Below are positions 17,840 through 26,713 of a stretch of 64,000 nt of DNA, piece after piece. The position numbers and the translations under genes were made by a program. The notes beneath the pieces were generated by a model. The model was not told the origin of the DNA, searched no databases, and was given only the letters and a program-made list of their open reading frames with translations. Every line of letters starts with the position of its first letter. Position 1 is the stretch's first letter. The stretch covers positions 23,210-87,209 of the forward strand of contig CALKBX010000020.1 of the NCBI GenBank assembly GCA_937775205.1, in the 5' to 3' direction. This DNA comes from an uncultured Verrucomicrobiae bacterium (GTDB lineage Bacteria; Verrucomicrobiota; Verrucomicrobiia; Limisphaerales; UBA1100).

Positions 17840-19405
17840 TTACATTCTCTCCGCAATCAAATCGTAATCCGTGTGGCCCACCACGCGCACCCACGAGAAA
17901 TCGCCCAGCGGAAGTTCGCCTTTCACGTACACGCGGCCGTCGATGTCCGGCGCGTCGGCTTCGCCACGGGTGAGGGTGTATTGGGCGGCATCGAGTTTGG
18001 GGCTTTTTCGGGAGTTGTCCCGCATATGGCCGTGTTCCCACGAGCGAACGTCGGCCCCTTTGAGATCGGCATCGGTGGCAAGGCGTTCGGCGAGCACGTT
18101 TAACTTGGTGCCGACTTTGGCTTTGCCGCGCGCGCGGGAGATTTTTTTCTGCTCGGCCATCGCGGCGGCGCAGCGTTCTTTTTTGACCGCATCGGGGATT
18201 TGCCCGCGCATGCCGCCCGCGCGCGTGCCGTCTTCTTTGGAATAGGCAAACACGCCGAGCCGTTCAAATTTTGTCTCGCGAATAAACTCCAGCAACGCCT
18301 CGAAGCGCTTCTCTGTTTCGCCGGGGAACCCAACAATAAACGTGGTGCGCAGGGCAATGCCGGGGATGCCTTCGCGAATGCGGCCGATGAGATCGCGGAT
18401 GTATTGGCCATCGGTCTCGCGGCGCATTCGCTCGAGCATTACGTCGTGGATGTGCTGCAGCGGGATATCCACATAACGCGCGACCTTCGGGCAATCGGCG
18501 ATGGTTTTGATGAGTTCATCGGTCCAATGAGCGGGATGGGTGTAGAGCAGGCGAATCCAAAAATCGCCTTGCAGTTTGTTAAGTGCGCGAAGCAGCGTGC
18601 TGAGGTTCGCGCCATCGGCGGGGAGATCGGCATTGGCGCGCGCGAAATTTTCCGGCGACGAAATCGTGCGGCGATGGCCCGGGCGGAGGTCCATACCGTA
18701 ATAGGTGGAGTCCTGCGAAATGAGGTTCAGCTCTTTCACGCCTTGATCGATGAGCCGCTGCGCCTCGGCGATGAGGTCCGGTTGCGGGCGACTGCGATGA
18801 CTGCCGCGCATGCGCGGGATGATGCAAAAACTACACGGATGATTGCAGCCCTCGGCGATTTTTACATAAGCCATGTGACGCGGCGTGAGGCGGAAGCGCG
18901 GGGTTTCCACATCGGGCACGTACTCGGGGCGCGCATGAATTTCGCTGATGGGCGCGGGTGCTTTTTTGCGCGCGCGCTTGGGGGCGCCGCTGGCCGGTTG
19001 CGACGCGCGATGATCAATGGCTTCGCGCACGATGCGCGCGACGTCAGCAATTTGGTCCACGCCCATAAAGGCATCCACCTCGGGCATCAGCTTGGGGAGC
19101 TCCTTGCGGAAGCGCTGCGGCAAACAGCCGGAGACAATGAGCGCCTGTCCGGGGCGTTTGGCTTCGCGGTACTCGTCGGATTCAAGAATGGTGTCCACGC
19201 TTTCCTCCTGCGCGGTGTCGATGAAGGAACAGGTGTTAATGATCAGCGCGTCGGCTTCGGAGGGTTCGTTGGTAATCTCAAGGCCATCAGCCATGAGCGA
19301 GCCAAGCATCACTTCGGCATCGACAAGATTTTTGGCACACCCCAGCGAGATCAAGCCCACACGGGTGGGGGCAGCAACAGCATTACGTTGGGACGAGCGG
19401 GCCAT
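17840..19405 (-). CDS. rimO: Ribosomal protein S12 methylthiotransferase
   Basis: VGLISLGCAKNLVDAEVMLGSL; radical SAM CNHPCSFCIIPRMRG; C-terminal TRAM-like region. Confidence 0.95.
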   Translation of the reverse strand: MARSSQRNAVAAPTRVGLISLGCAKNLVDAEVMLGSLMADGLEITNEPSEADALIINTCSFIDTAQEESVDTILESDEYREAKRPGQALIVSGCLPQRFRKELPKLMPEVDAFMGVDQIADVARIVREAIDHRASQPASGAPKRARKKAPAPISEIHARPEYVPDVETPRFRLTPRHMAYVKIAEGCNHPCSFCIIPRMRGSHRSRPQPDLIAEAQRLIDQGVKELNLISQDSTYYGMDLRPGHRRTISSPENFARANADLPADGANLSTLLRALNKLQGDFWIRLLYTHPAHWTDELIKTIADCPKVARYVDIPLQHIHDVMLERMRRETDGQYIRDLIGRIREGIPGIALRTTFIVGFPGETEKRFEALLEFIRETKFERLGVFAYSKEDGTRAGGMRGQIPDAVKKERCAAAMAEQKKISRARGKAKVGTKLNVLAERLATDADLKGADVRSWEHGHMRDNSRKSPKLDAAQYTLTRGEADAPDIDGRVYVKGELPLGDFSWVRVVGHTDYDLIAERM

Positions 19406-19439
19406 GGGCGCGGCCAGCCTAATGATTCCGAAAATAAAA

Positions 19440-19937
19440 TCAAGAGCCGGAATCGAGCGGAAGGCGATCGGCATCCGAAGCGGCATCGGGCGTGTACAGG
19501 CCGGGGCCGATGTTTTCCAAATGATCGGTGCCGTCGAATTCGCGTTTCCATTTCACGCCATAAAAAACGCCGGCTGCAATCGCCACAAACGCAAACACCG
19601 GCAGCACCAGCCGCCAGTTCACACGCGAGAAAGCGAGCATAATGGCGTCGAGAATCCCGGCGCGCAGGGCGGCATTGCCGCCATCGGGCTGGACTCCCGA
19701 TGCCTGGCCCATCTCGACATTTAGTTGTTCAAGCAGCGCCTCCGTGTCCAGCTTCAGCATATTCGCGTAGCTGCGCACAAAGCCGCGCACATACGCCGGC
19801 GCGGCAAATTCCTCAAACCGGCCGCCCTCCAGCGCCTGCACTTGGTCGGTCTTGAGCTGGGTCGTTTCCACCACCTCCGCCAGCGCCAAGCCTCTCGCTT
19901 CGCGGGCGTGTTTAAGTTGTTCAGCCACCGTTGCCAC
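19440..19937 (-). CDS. RodZ-like HTH plus transmembrane protein (short, no C-terminal beta domain)
   Basis: MATVAEQLKHAREARGLALAEVVETTQLKTDQVQALEGGRFEEFAAPAYVRGFVRSYANMLKLD; single TM WRLVLPVFAFVAIAAGVFYGV. Confidence 0.82.
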   Translation of the reverse strand: MATVAEQLKHAREARGLALAEVVETTQLKTDQVQALEGGRFEEFAAPAYVRGFVRSYANMLKLDTEALLEQLNVEMGQASGVQPDGGNAALRAGILDAIMLAFSRVNWRLVLPVFAFVAIAAGVFYGVKWKREFDGTDHLENIGPGLYTPDAASDADRLPLDSGS

Positions 19938-19955
19938 GCAGCCAATCTAACTGCC

Positions 19956-20007
19956 GTTCACAATGATTGGCACAAAAAGTTATCCCAATGACATTGTGAA
20001 CATTGGG
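19956..20007. promoter_or_regulatory. Inverted repeats in the divergent rodZ-like / MBL intergenic region (possible operator)
   Basis: gttcacaatg (19956-19965) / cattgtgaac (19992-20001), plus nested cccaatg...cattggg (19984-20007). Confidence 0.45.
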
Positions 20008-20035
20008 TGAATCAATGTAGCCCGCAACATTTACA

Positions 20036-20857
20036 ATGCCCGCGACTTCCGGTAGGTTTTCCCGCCAAGTGAGCAAGGCAACCCTTCACGCGCTAGGCAC
20101 AGGCGATGGCTGGGCCGGCGATTCGCGCGGGCACTCGGCGTTCGTTTACCGGCTCGGCGGACGCACGCTGCTGATCGATTGCGGCGAACCGGTGAGCCGC
20201 CGTCTGCGTGCCGCCGGCATTGCGCCCGATGATCTCGATGGCATTTTGCTGACCCATCTGCACTGCGATCATATCGGCGGATTTTTCATGTTGATGCAGG
20301 GGTTTTGGCTCGAAAAACGCACGCGAGATTTGACCGTGCATATGCCCGCCGAAGGCCTCGAGCCGGTGCGCCGGATGCTGGATGCCGCCTTTATTTTCCG
20401 CGAACTGATGCCGGCCGCGCTGGACTTCGCCCCGCTCACCGCCGGTGAGCCGCTGCAAATTGGCCCCATAAAAATCACCCCGCACCCCACCACCCACCTC
20501 GAAACGTTACGTCAACATTTTCAGGAAAAATATCCGCAAGGCTTTGAAGCGTTCAGTTTTATTTTAGAAACCGGAGACACCCGCATCGCCCACAGCGGAG
20601 ACATCGGTGCCGCGACCGATCTCGAGCCGTTGCTGGAAAAGCCGCTGGATCTCTTCTGCTGCGAACTCGCCCACGTGGAGCCCGCCGAACTCTTCTCGCT
20701 GCTTGCCACCAAACAAATCGGCCACGTCTGTTTCACCCACCTCTCGCGCCAACACCGCGAAAATATCGAAGCCCTGAAAACCCAAGCCGCCGAGGCATTG
20801 GGAGAGATGGAGGTGACGTTTTTGGAAGACGATCAGTTGGTTGAGATTTCAGATTGA
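20036..20857 (+). CDS. MBL-fold metallo-hydrolase (RNase Z-like)
   Basis: HALGTGDGWAGDSRGHSAFVYRLGGRTLLIDCGEP, LLTHLHCDHIGG, AHSGDIGAATDL, CFTHLSRQHREN. Confidence 0.88.
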   Translation: MPATSGRFSRQVSKATLHALGTGDGWAGDSRGHSAFVYRLGGRTLLIDCGEPVSRRLRAAGIAPDDLDGILLTHLHCDHIGGFFMLMQGFWLEKRTRDLTVHMPAEGLEPVRRMLDAAFIFRELMPAALDFAPLTAGEPLQIGPIKITPHPTTHLETLRQHFQEKYPQGFEAFSFILETGDTRIAHSGDIGAATDLEPLLEKPLDLFCCELAHVEPAELFSLLATKQIGHVCFTHLSRQHRENIEALKTQAAEALGEMEVTFLEDDQLVEISD

Positions 20858-20891
20858 AGATTCACGAGTGACGGTGGGTTTGTCCCTCAAA

Positions 20892-20911
20892 CCCCGGGCC
20901 ACCGGCCCGGG
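20892..20911. repeat. GC-rich palindrome ccccgggcc-acc-ggcccggg(ctaca)
   Basis: Also seen as cccaggccaccggcccgggctaca at 26695-26718, and as partial cccgggctaca at 16598. Confidence 0.75.
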
Positions 20912-20934
20912 CTACAACCCGCGACCAACGGCCG

Positions 20935-21645
20935 CTACCGGCTCGACTGCATTAGAATCAAATCCTTCTTGTGGCGTTCGTTGTCCGCGCGCATTCGGGT
21001 GGACATTTTGGCGGCGAGGGAGCTGAGGAAGGGGGTGGCGATTTCGGGTTGTTGATCTACAAGGCGCTCGAATTCCTTGGCGTCGATCTTGAGCAGCACG
21101 CCATTGCTGTTGGCCACGATGTCGGCGCTGCGTTTGCCGCGGTCGAACAGTGAAATTTCCCCGAACACTTCGCCCGCCTTCAGCGTGGCGAGCAGCGTTT
21201 CCTTGCCGCCCACCATCTTGCGCACGCGCACCACGCCTTCGAGCAGCACAAACATCGCGTCGCCCACGTCGCCTTCGTTCACGAGGATTTCGAACTTCGC
21301 AAACTTTTGCACCTCCATACTTTGCGCGAAGCGGCCGCGTTGTTGGTCGCTCATCCCCTTGAAAATTTCCACGCCCTCCAGCGTGCCCACGGGAACGCCC
21401 GGGATGAGTGGGCTATGCACGATGGTGCCGGGCTTCATCAAGCCCGCGGCTTTTTCAAAAAAGAGGCCCAGCTCCGGCAGCTCACCGGCGCGCGCCCATT
21501 GCTCGGTGTCCTCGAGATAAAGCCAAATGGCATCAGTCACGCGCGCCTCGCGAATCCATTGAGTGAGCGTGGGGAAATCGATGGGGCCGTAAACCACGTC
21601 ATCCGCAGCCCACACCTTATAAGTTCGATTCGTCGCCATCGCCAT
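20935..21645 (-). CDS. GYF_2-like domain plus cyclic nucleotide-binding (CNB) domain protein, no HTH
   Basis: YKVWAADDVVYGPIDFPTLTQWIREARV (GYF_2-like); CNB phosphate-binding cassette FGEISLFDRGKRSADIVA; C-terminus helical with no winged helix. Confidence 0.88.
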   Translation of the reverse strand: MAMATNRTYKVWAADDVVYGPIDFPTLTQWIREARVTDAIWLYLEDTEQWARAGELPELGLFFEKAAGLMKPGTIVHSPLIPGVPVGTLEGVEIFKGMSDQQRGRFAQSMEVQKFAKFEILVNEGDVGDAMFVLLEGVVRVRKMVGGKETLLATLKAGEVFGEISLFDRGKRSADIVANSNGVLLKIDAKEFERLVDQQPEIATPFLSSLAAKMSTRMRADNERHKKDLILMQSSR

Positions 21646-21659
21646 CGCGGGCAAGTTAC

Positions 21660-21796
21660 GCCGAGGAGGGTTGAATGGAAAGGGGATTTTGAAGGCCCAA
21701 AGTCCAATGACCAAATCCCAAGAGAGTGCGAAAGTGGGTTATTGGAATTTGGGTATTCCTTGGGCCTTGGGTTTTGGGGCTTGGGCATTCCCGCCC
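21660..21796. repeat. Decayed palindromic repeat (aggcccaaagtccaatgaccaaatcccaa ... ttgggccttgggttttggggcttggg)
   Basis: Imperfect inverted arms of CCCAA/TTGGG type; spacer between the ftsK and CNB genes. Confidence 0.5.
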
Positions 21797-24700
21797 TTAA
21801 ACCAATTCCGCCACGCCTTGCCCGCGTCCATCGGCGCCGCCTCCGTCGAGGTCGATGAGAATCTCGCGGGGCTCGTGGCCTTGGGCGGGGCCTACGATTC
21901 CGCGGTCTTCTAGCTCGTCCATAATGCGGGCGGCGCGGGTGTAGCCGAGACGTAGGCGACGTTGCAGTTTGGAGACGCTGGCTTTTTGTTCGCTGCGGAT
22001 CACCTCGATGCATTGCTGGATGAGATCTTCATCCTCACCGCTGACGGCCGAGCCAGCCAAAGCGGGTTTGGAAAGTTGCTGGGTGATGTCCACCTCGAAC
22101 TTCGGTTTGCCTTGGCCGGTGATGAAGCTGACGATTTGTTGCACCTCTTCGTCGGTGACGAGCGGGCCTTGCGCGCGAGTGGGTTTGGGCGCGCCGGGCG
22201 GTTGATAAAGCATGTCGCCTTTGCCTAAAAGTTTCTCCGCGCCCATCTCATCGAGGATGACGCGGCTGTCGATTTTCGAGGCCACCTGAAACGCAATGCG
22301 GCTCGGAATGTTGGCTTTGATGACGCCGGTGATGACTTTCACGCTGGGGCGCTGGGTGGCCACGATGCAGTGGATGCCGGCGGCGCGAGCCATTTGGGTG
22401 ATGCGGGCGATGGCGTTTTCCACCTCGGCGGGCGCGGTGAGCATGAGATCGGCCAGCTCGTCGATGACCACCACGATGTAACTGAGGCGATCTGGGATCT
22501 CGATTTCTTCGTCGCGGGGCACGACGATTTCTTCATCGATTTCCACGGCGAATCCTTCGGAGCTTCCGCGCTCGCCATCAAAGAGAGTCATCTGCGGCTC
22601 CGGCTCGGCGGGCGGTTTGTCGCGGCGGCGTTTGTTGAAGGATTGGATGTTCTTCACGTTCTCCTTTGCAAAAATCTTGTAGCGCTTTTCCATTTCCGAA
22701 ACCACCCAGCGCAAAGCGAGAATGACTTTTTTGGGATCGGTGACCACCGGCATCGCGAGGTGCGGCAGGGTGTTGTACATTTGCAGCTCCACCACTTTGG
22801 GATCGATCATCACCAGCCGTAATTCGTCCGGCGAAAACTTGTAAAGTAACGAGGTGACGATGCCGTTCATACACACGCTCTTGCCCGCGCCGGTGGCGCC
22901 GGCGATGAGCAAATGCGGCATCTCGGCGAGATCGGCCACGATAGGTTTGCCGTACACATCCTTGCCCAACGCCACGGGCACTTTGGCTTTGCTTTTCTTC
23001 CACTCATCACTCTCGAGCAAATCGCGCATAATGACTTTCGTCTTGATGCGGTTGGGCACCTCAACACCCACGGTGCTCTTGCCGGGCACGGGGGCGAGAA
23101 TGTTGATACGTTCCGCCTTCAATGCGGCAGTGACATTGTTGGTGTAGGTGGTGATTTTCTCCATCTTCACGCCCGGCGCGGGATGGAACTCAAAGCGGGT
23201 GATGGTTGGCCCTTTCGTGATGTCGCCCAACGCGACTTCTACGCCGAATTGCTTGAGCGTTTGCTGGATGGTAATGGCGGCGGCTTTGAGTTCGTCGGTG
23301 GAGTCGACGGCGGTGGCAATAAATTCGGGCGCCTGGAGAAATTCGACCGGCGGCAGTTTGTAATTCTCAATCAGCGGGCCGCGCGCCACAGCGGTGGGCT
23401 TGGGCCGTTTGAGTTGCTTGGGCCTGACGGGGCCGGTGCTGGAAATGGCGGGGGCGATGTGCACCGTAGGCTCGGTGTCGTCCTTCGAGTCACCGAGAAT
23501 ATCTTTCGTAGTGGCTGCGCCGTGGTCGGCTTTTTCTGTCAATGCCACCTCGGGATTTGCGGTGAGGTCTTCGTCCTCGAAAACTGTTTCGGGCAAAGCC
23601 GCCACGGCAACGGCCACGGTGTAAATTTCTGCTTTTTGGCTGAGGCCTTCCAACACAAATTCTCCCAACAACCGCACTTCGTACTGAGGTTGGCTGATGA
23701 GATCCTGCTGGATTTTTCCTGAAACCGCCACGCCGCCGACCGGCGCGTATTCCTCAATGCGCGAGGCGATGTTCACGCCGTCGCCGAGAATGTCATTGCC
23801 TTCGCGGACGACGTCGCCCTGATGAATGCCGATGCGCAGTTCAAGATGCTCCTCGCCGAGCACTTTCGCCTGAATGGCCAGCGCGCACTCAACCGCGCTG
23901 AGCGAGCTGTCGAAACTCAAAAGTAAACCATCGCCGATTTCCTTGAGCCATTCGCCTTCAAATTGTTTGACCAATGGCTTGAGCAGGCGGCGTTGTTTTT
24001 TAAGGAGCTTCAGCGCCGCTTTTTCATCGCGATTGGCGAGGGCGGAATAATCCACGATATCCGTGAACACAATCGCCGCCAACTTGCGGCGCGGTTCCGG
24101 GGCGGCATCCTCATCATCGACGGCCACCTTGGGGCGCGCTTGCGGTTGGCTGAGGTCGATGATGTTTGGCTCTTCGTTAGTGACGCCAATGGGCATCGCT
24201 TGGGCGGCGTTGGCCAATTCTTTTTGCAAATCCGCCACGCGCTGTTGCAGTTCAGCTTCGCGTTGGTTCAGCTCGATCTCTTCGTTGGCCAGCGGCTGCG
24301 AGCGATCCACCTTGGGCAGCTTCCATTTTGTCCACGCGGCTTTGGCCCATTCTTTGAGTTGAAAATTAGTGAGATAAAGCAGGCTCACCAAATACACCGC
24401 CAGCAATAACACCGTGGCGCCCGCCGTGCCCACGTGTTGGAAAATGCCTTTGTGCAACAGCATGCCCACATAGCCGCCGGCGTCCACTGTGTTCAGGCTT
24501 TTCGCCAGTCCGCCAAAGAGGCCGGGATATAAACTCAACCCCGCCGACCCCGCCAGCACCAGCGCCGCCGCCCACGGCCAGCGCTTGCGCAAGCCGTCGA
24601 GTTTATCGGTGAAAAATGCGATGGCGAAAATCAGTGTCAACGGCGGCAACAAATACGCCGACGCGCCCAGCGCCATAAAGCACCCCTGAGCCAGCCACGC

Positions 24701-24886
24701 GCCAAGCGTGCCCACGAGATTGTGCAGGGGGTCGTTGACGTTCGTGCCGTTGAGCAACAGATCGCCTTTATCAAAGGAAAACAGCGCCAACAAAAATAAC
24801 ACAGCCAGAGCCAGTAGCCCTATACCGAGCACTTCGTTGGCACCTCCTTTGGAATCCAGTTTTTTGGGAGCCTCCTTACGCGCCAT
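21797..24886 (-). CDS. ftsK: DNA translocase FtsK/SpoIIIE with embedded class III adenylate/guanylate cyclase domain
   Basis: N-terminal 4TM region; coiled-coil NEEIELNQREAELQQRVADLQKEL; cyclase domain KLAAIVFTDIVDYSAL...EWLKEIGDGLLLSF...RIGIHQGDVV...NDILGDGVNIASRIE; motor Walker A LLIAGATGAGKSVCMN, Walker B IVVVIDELADLM; C-terminal gamma winged helix ASVSKLQRRLRLGYTRAARIMDELEDRGIVGPAQG. One continuous 1029-aa ORF. Confidence 0.95.
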   Translation of the reverse strand: MARKEAPKKLDSKGGANEVLGIGLLALAVLFLLALFSFDKGDLLLNGTNVNDPLHNLVGTLGAWLAQGCFMALGASAYLLPPLTLIFAIAFFTDKLDGLRKRWPWAAALVLAGSAGLSLYPGLFGGLAKSLNTVDAGGYVGMLLHKGIFQHVGTAGATVLLLAVYLVSLLYLTNFQLKEWAKAAWTKWKLPKVDRSQPLANEEIELNQREAELQQRVADLQKELANAAQAMPIGVTNEEPNIIDLSQPQARPKVAVDDEDAAPEPRRKLAAIVFTDIVDYSALANRDEKAALKLLKKQRRLLKPLVKQFEGEWLKEIGDGLLLSFDSSLSAVECALAIQAKVLGEEHLELRIGIHQGDVVREGNDILGDGVNIASRIEEYAPVGGVAVSGKIQQDLISQPQYEVRLLGEFVLEGLSQKAEIYTVAVAVAALPETVFEDEDLTANPEVALTEKADHGAATTKDILGDSKDDTEPTVHIAPAISSTGPVRPKQLKRPKPTAVARGPLIENYKLPPVEFLQAPEFIATAVDSTDELKAAAITIQQTLKQFGVEVALGDITKGPTITRFEFHPAPGVKMEKITTYTNNVTAALKAERINILAPVPGKSTVGVEVPNRIKTKVIMRDLLESDEWKKSKAKVPVALGKDVYGKPIVADLAEMPHLLIAGATGAGKSVCMNGIVTSLLYKFSPDELRLVMIDPKVVELQMYNTLPHLAMPVVTDPKKVILALRWVVSEMEKRYKIFAKENVKNIQSFNKRRRDKPPAEPEPQMTLFDGERGSSEGFAVEIDEEIVVPRDEEIEIPDRLSYIVVVIDELADLMLTAPAEVENAIARITQMARAAGIHCIVATQRPSVKVITGVIKANIPSRIAFQVASKIDSRVILDEMGAEKLLGKGDMLYQPPGAPKPTRAQGPLVTDEEVQQIVSFITGQGKPKFEVDITQQLSKPALAGSAVSGEDEDLIQQCIEVIRSEQKASVSKLQRRLRLGYTRAARIMDELEDRGIVGPAQGHEPREILIDLDGGGADGRGQGVAELV
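23612..24091 (-). other. Class III nucleotide cyclase homology domain within FtsK (residues ~266-425)
   Basis: Predicted metal-binding D276 and D319, adenine-specifying K315 and D365, transition-state N372 and R376 (residue numbers in the 1029-aa ORF). Confidence 0.9.
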
Positions 24887-24944
24887 CCGCCAAAAGTAGA
24901 GCAGAAAATGAGGCGTTTTACAAACTCAAACTGGGGGAGGGGAT

Positions 24945-24972
24945 GAACCGCCAAGACACGTCTTGGCGGCTC
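24945..24972. repeat. Short palindrome gaaccgccaagac-acg-tcttggcggctc
   Basis: Same AACCGCCAAG...CTTGGCGG family as 12361 and 58179; in the divergent ftsK/yihY intergenic region. Confidence 0.75.
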
Positions 24973-24986
24973 AAAAATTGTCTCAC

Positions 24987-26096
24987 ATGTTTTTTTCTGA
25001 TAGCTTCCGCCAACCCGTGAACAATCCTTTGCCGAACATCCCGAATCCCTGGAAGATCTTTCGTGAAGATCTGGCGCAGGTGATGGAAAAGGAAAGCCGC
25101 GTGGTACTGCCCAAGCGCTGGATGCGTGTGGCGCGGTTTATCCTGCTGGCGTATCGCAAGTTCGACGAGGAACGCTGCTTCATGCGCGCGGCGGCGCTGG
25201 CTTTCAACTCGCTGCTGGCGCTCATCCCGGTGCTGGCGCTGGCCACAGTGCTCACTACAGCAATCGGGCAAGACGGCAAATCGCAATCGGTGCAGCAGTT
25301 CGTGGGGAAAATTATTGTCAGCGTGTTGCCGGCCAAACACGAGGATCCGGCGAAGGAAACTGAGATAAAAAAAATCCGCGACGGCTTGCAGAAAAATATT
25401 TCTGACTTCAGCAACAACCTCGCGCAGCAGGTAAAGTTCGACAAGACGGGTGTGCTCAGTGCACTGGTGTTTGTGTATCTCGGGCTGATGGTGGTGATGC
25501 AGTTGGAGGATACGTTTAATGATTTGTGGGCCGTGCGGCGGAGTCGAGTGTGGTACTCGCAGTTGCTAAAATTTTCGCCGGGGTTGGTGCTCGGCCCCGG
25601 CTGCATCATCCTCGCCTTCGCGCTGGCCAACGCGGTGCATTTTGAAAACATCAGCGGCCAACTGCAATCAATGGGCGCGGTGGGCAATGTGATCGTGCCG
25701 CTGCTCTTCGCGATGGCGGGCTTAACGTTTTTGTACAAGCTCATCCCGAATACCAAAGTTTCGTGGACCGCTGCGATTTGGGGCGGCGTGGTGGCCGGCA
25801 TTTTGTGGCAACTCAACCACCTCGCCAGCGCGCTGTATATTTCGCACGTGGTGGTGGAGAAAGGTTGGTACTCACAAACCTACGGCGGCAGCCTCGGCCT
25901 GTTGCCGGTGTTTATGTTGGCGGTTTATTTTACTTGGCTGATTCTGCTGTACGGCGCGCTCGTCGCCGCGCGGGTGCAATACCACACCACGCCTCTCCAG
26001 GAATCCGTGGAGGACAAAGATGCCGAGCCAAAAAAACCCAATCCCGGCGAACGCGAGGGCGATGATTTAACAGAAGCCGATGAAGCCAAAAAATAA
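24987..26096 (+). CDS. YihY/BrkB (UPF0761) family inner-membrane protein
   Basis: RAAALAFNSLLALIPVLALATVL, multi-TM, SWTAAIWGGVVAGILWQLNHLASALYISHVVVEKGWYSQTYGGSLGLLPVFMLAVYFTWLILLYGA. Confidence 0.9.
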   Translation: MFFSDSFRQPVNNPLPNIPNPWKIFREDLAQVMEKESRVVLPKRWMRVARFILLAYRKFDEERCFMRAAALAFNSLLALIPVLALATVLTTAIGQDGKSQSVQQFVGKIIVSVLPAKHEDPAKETEIKKIRDGLQKNISDFSNNLAQQVKFDKTGVLSALVFVYLGLMVVMQLEDTFNDLWAVRRSRVWYSQLLKFSPGLVLGPGCIILAFALANAVHFENISGQLQSMGAVGNVIVPLLFAMAGLTFLYKLIPNTKVSWTAAIWGGVVAGILWQLNHLASALYISHVVVEKGWYSQTYGGSLGLLPVFMLAVYFTWLILLYGALVAARVQYHTTPLQESVEDKDAEPKKPNPGEREGDDLTEADEAKK

Positions 26097-26631
26097 TCCG
26101 CTGCGCATCGCGCAATTGGTGTTCGTGCTGACCGCCGCCGTGTGGCTGGGCGGCGCGGTACTTTTCACCTTCGTGGCCGGGCCCATGTTTTTCGCACCCG
26201 AATTGGCCGAAGCCCTCCCCAAACCCCGCGACGGCATCGTGGCACAGGAACTCATCCACCGCTTCACCGCCTTCCAACTTTCGCTCGCCGCCATCGCCGC
26301 GCTCGCGCTGCTGGCGGGATGGCGGCTGGAGGGCAAAGGCGGAAAATTTCCCCGCGCGCGGGCATTGCTGCTGGCGGTGATGGTGGCGCTGATTGTGTTC
26401 GGTTTGATTTACATCACCCCGCGCCTCGAATGGCTGCATCAGCTGAAGTACCCCGACTATTTCAAAATAGGAACCACCCCCGAACAAACCGCCTACGCCA
26501 ACAAATCCTTCGGCCCCCTGCATGGCATCTCGCAAATTGGAAATTTAGTGGTGCTATTCGGATTGATCGCCCAACTCGTGCTCGCGTGGAAAGCCGAGGT
26601 GGGGATGAAAGAAAACCGCAACCCAATGTAG
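26080..26631 (+). CDS. DUF4149-like integral membrane protein
   Basis: Four predicted TM segments; VLTAAVWLGGAVLFTFVAGPMFF...; overlaps the end of the yihY-like gene by 17 nt. Confidence 0.75.
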   Translation: MKPKNNPLRIAQLVFVLTAAVWLGGAVLFTFVAGPMFFAPELAEALPKPRDGIVAQELIHRFTAFQLSLAAIAALALLAGWRLEGKGGKFPRARALLLAVMVALIVFGLIYITPRLEWLHQLKYPDYFKIGTTPEQTAYANKSFGPLHGISQIGNLVVLFGLIAQLVLAWKAEVGMKENRNPM

Positions 26632-26636
26632 CCGAT

Positions 26637-26665
26637 GGTAGGGACACGCAAAGCGCGTCCCTACC
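26637..26665. repeat. Palindrome ggtagggacacgc-aaa-gcgcgtccctacc
   Basis: Same family as 16292-16321; between convergent genes. Confidence 0.88.
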
Positions 26666-26713
26666 GTGCTTGCGGAAAATTCAGAATGAAAAAACCCAGG
26701 CCACCGGCCCGGG

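Noticed and set aside
18200-19642. 480-aa plus-strand ORF
   Set aside because: Antisense to rimO, which has clear radical SAM motifs; no recognisable domains.
21797-24886. FtsK-cyclase fusion as an assembly chimera
   Set aside because: The cyclase lies inside one continuous frame with intact FtsK sequence on both sides and a coherent coiled-coil linker. A chimera would need two precise in-frame junctions. Still needs read-level confirmation.
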